A stretch of 23,491 bases of DNA from Candidatus Pacearchaeota archaeon (GTDB taxonomy: Archaea; Nanobdellota; Nanobdellia; Pacearchaeales; GW2011-AR1): NCBI GenBank assembly GCA_014728565.1, contig WJLK01000094.1:1-23491 (forward strand), in the 5' to 3' direction. Numbering within the stretch: the stretch's first letter is position 1; every line of letters starts with the position of its first letter. Positions 8,198-13,907 of this stretch are shown in pieces. The notes under the pieces were generated by a model. The model was given only the letters and a program-made list of their open reading frames with translations. It was not told the origin of the DNA and did not search any database. The translations under genes and the position numbers were made by a program.

Positions 8198-8958
8198 AAA
8201 CTGCAATAATAACAGGTGCTTCAAGGGGAATTGGATTAGCTATTGCTGAAGAATTTGCCAGACTAAGGTATACTCTAGGCTTGATTTCAAGAAATCAGGA
8301 AGAAGTAGAAAGAGTGCTAGAGGAGTTAAAAACCAGATATTCTGTAGATGGCTATGCAATAGAATGTGATGTAAGCAATAAAGACCGAGTTCTTTCTGCA
8401 TTTGAAAGATTCCACCAAAAATCTGGAAGTTTAGATATCCTTGTTAATAATGCAGGCATTAATTCAAGAAGAACTCTTCCTGTAAAAAGTCCTGAAAAGT
8501 GGTTTGAAGGTTTTGAGAATAATCTATCTGGTTGGCGGGAAGAATTAGATGTTAATCTTACAGGAAGTTTTATCTGCTCATATGTAGCTGCTGGTTATAT
8601 GATTCCACAAAGCTCAGGTTCTATTATCAATATAAGTTCTGTAAAAGCAAGAGAACCTACTAGCAGTCCTGGTTATGGAGCATCAAAAGCAGGTATTGAA
8701 AAACTTACCATAGACCTTGCAAAATCACTTGCTCCATTTATAAGAGTTAATTGCATTGCTCCTGGATTCATAGACACAGGAATGACAGCTGAATTACCTA
8801 GTGAAAAAAAATTTTCCTACATGGAAGAAATACCTCAACAAAGATTTGGAACAGTCCAGGAAGTAGCAAAAACAGCAGCTTTTCTAGCTTCTTCTGATTC
8901 AAGTTATATAACAGGAGCAGTAATACCAGTAAACGGAGGTTATTTTATGACACAGTGA
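8194..8958 (+). CDS. Short-chain dehydrogenase/reductase
   Basis: A classical 254-residue SDR. The cofactor loop TGASRGIG is at residues 7-14 and NNAG at 85-88. The catalytic set is Asn121, Ser148/149, Tyr161 and Lys165 (YGASK), and the C-terminal IPVNGGY is typical of FabG-like enzymes. Arg at positions 11 and 33 (SRN) suggests NADP(H) preference, but that is inference. It probably reduces or oxidises a carbonyl or alcohol in the pathway built by this cassette. It overlaps the radical SAM gene by 4 nt and the next small gene by 4 nt (GTGA), so all three are probably co-translated. Confidence 0.9.
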   Translation: MKTAIITGASRGIGLAIAEEFARLRYTLGLISRNQEEVERVLEELKTRYSVDGYAIECDVSNKDRVLSAFERFHQKSGSLDILVNNAGINSRRTLPVKSPEKWFEGFENNLSGWREELDVNLTGSFICSYVAAGYMIPQSSGSIINISSVKAREPTSSPGYGASKAGIEKLTIDLAKSLAPFIRVNCIAPGFIDTGMTAELPSEKKFSYMEEIPQQRFGTVQEVAKTAAFLASSDSSYITGAVIPVNGGYFMTQ

Positions 8959-9224
8959 GATACCTAGTAAAAGTTGATTATTTTTGCAGTGCTGTAAGTG
9001 ATGGAGGACAGTGGGTTGTCCTGAATTCAGAAAAACCTCCTGAACTCGGAATTATTAAATCTCAACGAATTCTACAGGATCATGACTGTGGAAAATATCA
9101 CTACAGCCAGTTATGTGATGAAGATGAAACCTGTTACTGGCAAAGAATCCTAGAGGTCAGACCTTTTTCTGAACAATCTGCCAGAAATCTTAATGCAAGG
9201 TCTCTGGATAGCATAGCAACCTAA
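8955..9224 (+). CDS. Small cysteine-containing protein, 89 aa, unknown function
   Basis: I do not recognise this protein. It starts with GTG in a GTGA overlap with the dehydrogenase stop, strong evidence that it is translated as the last gene of the operon. Four cysteines are at about residues 11, 45, 54 and 60, and the stretch CGKYHYSQLCDEDETCYW combines Cys, His, Asp and Glu, so metal binding is possible. The first 30 residues look like a beta hairpin. It has no signal peptide or membrane segment. It could be an accessory or carrier for the preceding enzymes. Confidence 0.65.
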   Translation: MRYLVKVDYFCSAVSDGGQWVVLNSEKPPELGIIKSQRILQDHDCGKYHYSQLCDEDETCYWQRILEVRPFSEQSARNLNARSLDSIAT

Positions 9225-9252
9225 AGCTTTATAAATAAAATTCTCAATAAGT

Positions 9253-9259
9253 TTTTATA
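9253..9259 (+). promoter_or_regulatory. TATA-like box for the eL41 gene
   Basis: TTTTATA is centred about 26 nt before the ATG at 9282, placing the transcription start at the start codon. A second AT-rich box (CTTTATAAAT, near 9230) could be an alternative giving a short leader. The box also helps choose the upstream ATG over the one at codon 14. Confidence 0.5.
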
Positions 9260-9281
9260 GAATCAGACAGAATTATTTAAT

Positions 9282-9392
9282 ATGAAACGTTCAAGCAGAA
9301 GATGGAAAAAAAAGCGTCAGATGCGCTGGAAATGGCAGAGAAAAAGAATAAAACTAGTTAAAAGAAAGAGAAAGAAAAAAAGACAAAGATAA
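9282..9392 (+). CDS. rpl41e: Ribosomal protein eL41 with N-terminal extension, 36 aa
   Basis: This 36-codon gene encodes an almost wholly basic peptide ending KLVKRKRKKKRQR. From its second Met (codon 14), MRWKWQRKRIKLVKRKRKKK tracks the 25-residue eL41 of eukaryotes and archaea (MRAKWRKKRMRRLKRKRRK). eL41 is a single helix at the bridge between ribosomal subunits. The 13 extra residues (MKRSSRRWKKKRQ) would lengthen the usual peptide. The ATG at 9282 is chosen because a TATA-like box lies about 26 nt upstream; the Met at codon 14 has no Shine-Dalgarno sequence. Genes this short are easily missed. The gene stands alone between the cassette and rfcS. Confidence 0.75.
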   Translation: MKRSSRRWKKKRQMRWKWQRKRIKLVKRKRKKKRQR

Positions 9393-9423
9393 GAGTTCTA
9401 AATACAAATTATAACATAACAAT

Positions 9424-9432
9424 ATTTATAAA
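9424..9432 (+). promoter_or_regulatory. TATA-like box for rfcS-rfcL
   Basis: ATTTATAAA lies about 47 nt before the rfcS ATG (9475), so a start site near 9453 and a short leader of about 20 nt are expected. The leader contains GACGGA, at best a weak Shine-Dalgarno match. Confidence 0.5.
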
Positions 9433-9474
9433 ACAATCCCTCATAAAATTAATATCTTAAAAAAGACGGACAAA

Positions 9475-10440
9475 ATGGAACCCTCAAATATCTGGACAGA
9501 AAAATATAGACCTCAAAAATTTGAAGAAATGGTTGGGCAGGATGATATTGTAAAAAAAGTTCAGAACCTTACAAAAGCAATGAATATTCCTCATCTGCTT
9601 CTTGCAGGACCTGCTGGAACTGGAAAATCAACACTTGCTCTAATAATAGTTAAAGAGCTTTTCAGTACTAACTGGAGAGAAAATTATCTTGAATTAAATG
9701 CCAGTGATGAGAGAGGAATTGATGTCATAAGGCAGAAAGTCAAAGATTTTGCAAGAACAAAGGCACTTGGAAATGTTCCTTTTAAGGTTATTTTTTTAGA
9801 TGAGGCAGATGCTCTAACAAAAGAAGCTCAACAGGCTTTAAGAAGAACAATGGAAAACTTCACAACTACCTGCAGATTTGTTCTATCTTGTAATTATTCT
9901 TCAAAAATCATTGACCCTATCCAATCGAGGTGTGTAATTTTCAGATTCAAATTACTCTCCCAGAAAGATATTGAAAAAAGAATAAAATTAATAATTGAAA
10001 GAGAAAATCTAGAAATAAGTGATAAAACAATTGAGACATTATACGAAGCAAGTGAGGGAGATTGTAGAAGAGCAATAAACCTATTGCAGGCAAGTGCATC
10101 TATCTCTCCAACAATAACATCTGATCTAATTAATACCTTAATATCAAGTGCTAAACCAGCAGATATTAAAATTGTCCTAGAATATGCACTAAGTGGAGAT
10201 TTTTTAAAATCAAAAGAAAAATTACTTGATGTTATGCTAAGAGACTCTATATCTGGAACAGATATAATAAAATCAGTTCAGAAAGAGATATGGAATCTAC
10301 AGATTGATGATGAATTAAAAGTAAAACTAACAGAGAAAACAGGAGAGATTGAATTCAGATTAGTTGAAGGAAGTGATGAATTTATCCAACTAGAAGCATT
10401 ATTAGCTAGTTTTGTTCTTGCTGGAAAAGGATTAAAATAA
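9475..10440 (+). CDS. rfcS: Replication factor C small subunit
   Basis: RfcS is the repeated AAA+ subunit of the archaeal clamp loader, which opens and loads PCNA during replication. It begins with the family RFC box (IWTEKYRPQKFEEMVGQ). Walker A is AGPAGTGKST (44-53), Walker B is FLDEAD (107-112), and the SRC motif with its arginine finger is at 151-153. The ALRRTMENFTTTCRFVLSCN region is highly conserved. At 321 residues it has normal length, and I see no intein. The C-terminal collar domain follows from about residue 230. rfcL starts 2 nt after the stop, so both subunits are made from one message. Confidence 0.97.
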   Translation: MEPSNIWTEKYRPQKFEEMVGQDDIVKKVQNLTKAMNIPHLLLAGPAGTGKSTLALIIVKELFSTNWRENYLELNASDERGIDVIRQKVKDFARTKALGNVPFKVIFLDEADALTKEAQQALRRTMENFTTTCRFVLSCNYSSKIIDPIQSRCVIFRFKLLSQKDIEKRIKLIIERENLEISDKTIETLYEASEGDCRRAINLLQASASISPTITSDLINTLISSAKPADIKIVLEYALSGDFLKSKEKLLDVMLRDSISGTDIIKSVQKEIWNLQIDDELKVKLTEKTGEIEFRLVEGSDEFIQLEALLASFVLAGKGLK

Positions 10441-10442
10441 AA

Positions 10443-11684
10443 ATGAATGAAAAATCCCTGCCATTTGTTGAGAAATACCGAATTGAATCTACTGAGGATA
10501 TCATTGGACAGAATAGAGCAATACAGGAGATAAAATTATTTATAAAAACATTTCCAAGAAAAAAAGCAATTATACTAAACGGACCTCCTGGAACTGGTAA
10601 AACCTGTACAGCTGTAGCTTTAGCAAAAGAAAATAAACTTGAGATATTTGAACTAAATGCCAGTGATTTAAGAAACAGAGCAAAACTAGAAGAGGTACTA
10701 AAACCAGTTACTCTACAACAACCTCTTTTCAAAAAAGGAAAATTAATTTTAATGGATGAGGCTGATGGAATAACTGGAACTGACAGAGGAGGTCTTCCAG
10801 AATTAATAGCTCTTATAGAAAAAACAAAATTTCCAATAATAATAACTGCTAATGATATCTGGAAGAAAAAATTCTCCCTGCTTAGAAAAAAATGCAATAT
10901 TGTTAATTTAAAAAACATAGAATTTAAAAATTCTATTGAAATCATAAAAAAGGTTCTTGAAAAAGAAAACCAACAAATATCTGCAGAGACAATTAACCTC
11001 ATAGCTGAAAAATCAAGAGGTGACGTAAGAGCTCTATTAAATGATTTAGAAAGTGTTATAAGCTTAGGAGAGGAATCTCTAAAAACAGAAATTTCAGAAA
11101 GAGAAAAACAGGAAGAAATATTCATCTCACTAAAAAAGATATTTCAAAATCCTCCTGATTCAAAAACTATAAGGGCTTATGACAATTCAAACCTGGATTT
11201 GAATGAAATAGCACTTTGGATAGAAGAAAATATACCTCTTGAATATAAAGGAAAGGCTCTTTATAATGCTATTGAATCTCTGAGTAAATCAGACCTGTTC
11301 AAAGGAAGAATTTACAGGCAACAACACTGGAGATTTCTTGTTTACCAAAATTTCTTTCTAACAGCAGGAATTTCAACAGCAACTAAATTAAAAAATAAAA
11401 AATTCACATCTTACAAAAGACCATCAAGAATACTAAAAATATGGCTGTCTAATCAGAAAAACGCAAAAAAGAAATCTATTATAGCAAAATACAGCAAACT
11501 ATGTCACATGTCAAAGAAAAAAGCAATGAAAGACAATTTTATTCTTCCATTAATACTTGACAATCTTGATGAAAAAGTAATAAAAAAAATGGATTTGAAT
11601 GAAAAAGAAATCTCTTATCTAAAAGACAGAAAAGCAGCAGTTATAATAGCAAATAATCTAAATAAATTCAGATTAGAAAATTAA
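10443..11684 (+). CDS. rfcL: Replication factor C large subunit
   Basis: RfcL partners RfcS in the clamp loader. It starts with PFVEKYRIESTEDIIGQ; Walker A is GPPGTGKT (47-54), Walker B is LMDEAD (103-108), and the sensor region is IIITAND. The C-terminal collar contains the characteristic QQHWRFLVYQNFF segment. At 413 residues it is shorter than many archaeal RfcL proteins, which run to about 480 or more. It ends NNLNKFRLEN with no canonical Qxx(I/L/M)xx(F/Y)(F/Y) PCNA-binding box at the terminus. The gene is 2 nt from rfcS, with no Shine-Dalgarno sequence, and convergent with the purine fusion gene. Confidence 0.95.
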   Translation: MNEKSLPFVEKYRIESTEDIIGQNRAIQEIKLFIKTFPRKKAIILNGPPGTGKTCTAVALAKENKLEIFELNASDLRNRAKLEEVLKPVTLQQPLFKKGKLILMDEADGITGTDRGGLPELIALIEKTKFPIIITANDIWKKKFSLLRKKCNIVNLKNIEFKNSIEIIKKVLEKENQQISAETINLIAEKSRGDVRALLNDLESVISLGEESLKTEISEREKQEEIFISLKKIFQNPPDSKTIRAYDNSNLDLNEIALWIEENIPLEYKGKALYNAIESLSKSDLFKGRIYRQQHWRFLVYQNFFLTAGISTATKLKNKKFTSYKRPSRILKIWLSNQKNAKKKSIIAKYSKLCHMSKKKAMKDNFILPLILDNLDEKVIKKMDLNEKEISYLKDRKAAVIIANNLNKFRLEN

Positions 11685-11703
11685 TTAAGTATTAAAAAAA
11701 CTT
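11685..11703. terminator. Short convergent intergenic spacer with poly-T terminator
   Basis: Only 19 nt separate the stops of rfcL and the convergent purine gene. Read on the minus strand it has a run of seven T (from AAAAAAA near 11694), a typical archaeal intrinsic termination signal for the purine operon. The plus strand has only a weak TATTTT just past the spacer. Confidence 0.4.
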
Positions 11704-13872
11704 CTATTTTGTGACTCTACCTACTAAATGATAATCTTCCAGGAGATTGTTTATATTGAATTCCTTATTTACGACAAATACTATTCCTATGCCCCTGTTA
11801 AATGTTTTGTCCATCTCTTCTTCAGAAAGATTTCCTTTCTGTTGAAGGTATTTAAAAAGGAGATTATCTGGAAGACTCTCAATATTTATAGATAATTTTT
11901 TATTTTTTGGAAATAGTCTGATTGTGTTAGCTTCGATTCCTCCTCCAGTAATATGCGCTACACCTTTTAGATTTTTACCAAACAAATCTCTGGCATTTTT
12001 AAGAACTTCTCTATAATCTTCATGAGGATGCATTAGTGCCTCTCCAACATTTATACCTGTTCCAGGTAACATCTCATTGTAATCTATTTTCTCCTTATCA
12101 CCTAGTTTCCTGATTAAAGAGTATCCGTTTGTATTTAATCCAAATGACTTCCATCCAATCAGATAATCTCCCTCTTCAATGTTCTCTCCTGTTAACAGGT
12201 CTTCTTCCTTTACTATTCCTAAAATGCTTCCAACAATATCAAACTGGCCTTTAAAATATATATCTTTTTCATGGAATTTAAAATCTAAATTTATTAATTG
12301 AGATGATTGAACTATCCTAGGGTAACTATCAGATAATTCCCTCTTATAATAAAAATCTGGAGAGTGACCAACATACATAGCAATACCAAGAGGTATTGCT
12401 GATTGAACACCAACATCTCCAACTGAATGTCCAATCATATCTTTAAACAACCCATCAACTAAATTTAACTGAAGCCCAAGTTTAGTTTTTGTACCAACAC
12501 TGTCGTTGGAGGTTGTTAAAATATCTCCCTCTAATCCTGACATATCAATTAGTCCTTTTTTAAACTTGCTAGTCTGATAAGTAAAAACAATGACAATCTC
12601 AAAATCATCCTCTTTAATCACTCCAGGCATTTCAGCAACCTCTCCTCCAATAAGAGGTATAAAACTATTATTCTTATTTTTCGCATTTTCAATTATTTTA
12701 AGTACAAGTGAAGCTGCATTTGTTGCTCTGAGTTTTCCAAAAGCAAGATAATCTGTTAAAAACAAAGGTGTTCCTTGCTCATTTTCTATTTCCTTAATCA
12801 CTGACTGAATATTTATACCAAGACTTTCTTCACTATCAACACAAACTATCTTTTGTCCAACAAAATTCCCCTTGCTTCTATCAAACCTATATCCTGCTGA
12901 AAATAAACCCTCTAATCCGCTAACCACTTTATCATCAAATGTAAAAGGAACTAATTTTTTAATCATATCATTAGCTAAGTGATTCTCATCAACATCAACT
13001 CCAGATTCTGAATAAGTCGTCCCCTTATTTAAATCATTTGTTTTTTCTTTTTCAACCTGATTTACAAAATTTTCTTTAATGTATTCAACAGCATTTTTAA
13101 AAATCATTGTAGCAGGAGCATAATACTCAGGAATCTCTAAATTTTCTCTCTTAGATTTTTCTTTTAATTTTTGGAAATTAGGAAGGTTTGCAGAGAACAT
13201 TGCTCTCTCAGGATGAGGCATCATTCCCAATACCCTTCCTGTTGTATCGCAGATACCTGCAATATCCTGTAAAGATCCATTGGGATTATAAGGAAATCTT
13301 CCATTTGCAGGACTTCCATCTGGCATTATATATCTAAAAATTATCTGGCCATTTTCATTAAGTTTTTGTAAAATTCTATCATCTGCAAAAAATTTACCCT
13401 CTCCATGTGCTACTGGAAAACTCATTTCATCAATATTCTTTGTAAAAACACATTTATCACTCTGCTTCTTAATATTCACCCATCTGCACTCATATCTAGC
13501 AGAGTTATTAAAAGTTAATGCCGCATTTCTACTGTGCCCATCTAATGCAGGCAAAAGTCCTAAATTAACAATTATCTGAAATCCATTGCAAATACCAATC
13601 ATAAGTTTTCCTGAATCAATGAAATTAACAATTTCTTCCCATAGATTCAACTTTATCTTGTTAGCCATTGCATTACCAGAACCAATATCATCACCATAAG
13701 AAAAACCTCCGGGAAAAACCAGGATATGATAATCACTTAGATTGGTTTTTTTACTAATAAGATCATTAACATGAATTATATCTGCTTCTCCTCCTGCACG
13801 ATCAAAAGCAAATTTTGTCTCTCTCTCGCAATTGATTCCATAACCTGATAAAACTAATATTTTTGGTTTCAT
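11704..13872 (-). CDS. PurQ-PurM fusion: FGAM synthase glutaminase plus AIR synthase
   Basis: Residues 1-270 are PurQ, the glutaminase of FGAM synthase. They include VFPGGFSYGDD, the nucleophile Cys95 in GICNGFQ and the His220/Glu222 pair in MMPHPE. Residues 287-722 are PurM, AIR synthase, which makes the imidazole ring in the next step. PurM landmarks are YSESGVDVD, TDYLAFGKL (373-381), LIGGEVAEMPG (407-417), DSVGTK (457-462), GLNTNGYSLIRKL (578-590), VAHITGGG (638-645) and FNRGIGI (691-697). The PurM half is about 436 residues against roughly 345, and the DSVGTK motif, normally before FLDYxATGKL, comes after it. The order is best explained by a duplicated N-terminal domain. The ATG lies 35 nt after PurL. 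Confidence 0.88.
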   Translation of the reverse strand: MKPKILVLSGYGINCERETKFAFDRAGGEADIIHVNDLISKKTNLSDYHILVFPGGFSYGDDIGSGNAMANKIKLNLWEEIVNFIDSGKLMIGICNGFQIIVNLGLLPALDGHSRNAALTFNNSARYECRWVNIKKQSDKCVFTKNIDEMSFPVAHGEGKFFADDRILQKLNENGQIIFRYIMPDGSPANGRFPYNPNGSLQDIAGICDTTGRVLGMMPHPERAMFSANLPNFQKLKEKSKRENLEIPEYYAPATMIFKNAVEYIKENFVNQVEKEKTNDLNKGTTYSESGVDVDENHLANDMIKKLVPFTFDDKVVSGLEGLFSAGYRFDRSKGNFVGQKIVCVDSEESLGINIQSVIKEIENEQGTPLFLTDYLAFGKLRATNAASLVLKIIENAKNKNNSFIPLIGGEVAEMPGVIKEDDFEIVIVFTYQTSKFKKGLIDMSGLEGDILTTSNDSVGTKTKLGLQLNLVDGLFKDMIGHSVGDVGVQSAIPLGIAMYVGHSPDFYYKRELSDSYPRIVQSSQLINLDFKFHEKDIYFKGQFDIVGSILGIVKEEDLLTGENIEEGDYLIGWKSFGLNTNGYSLIRKLGDKEKIDYNEMLPGTGINVGEALMHPHEDYREVLKNARDLFGKNLKGVAHITGGGIEANTIRLFPKNKKLSINIESLPDNLLFKYLQQKGNLSEEEMDKTFNRGIGIVFVVNKEFNINNLLEDYHLVGRVTK

Positions 13873-13907
13873 TTTTCCACAAGTTCCTATAATTTTCTTA
13901 CTATCAT

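Noticed and set aside
10406..11125. A 239-codon open frame on the minus strand opposite rfcL
   Set aside because: It is fully antisense to a clear RfcL, its peptide is a low-complexity Ser/Phe/Ile string with no domain, and it has no promoter box. It is a shadow of AT-rich coding sequence.
9475..11684. Inteins or introns in rfcS or rfcL
   Set aside because: Both subunits read through with all motifs at normal spacing.
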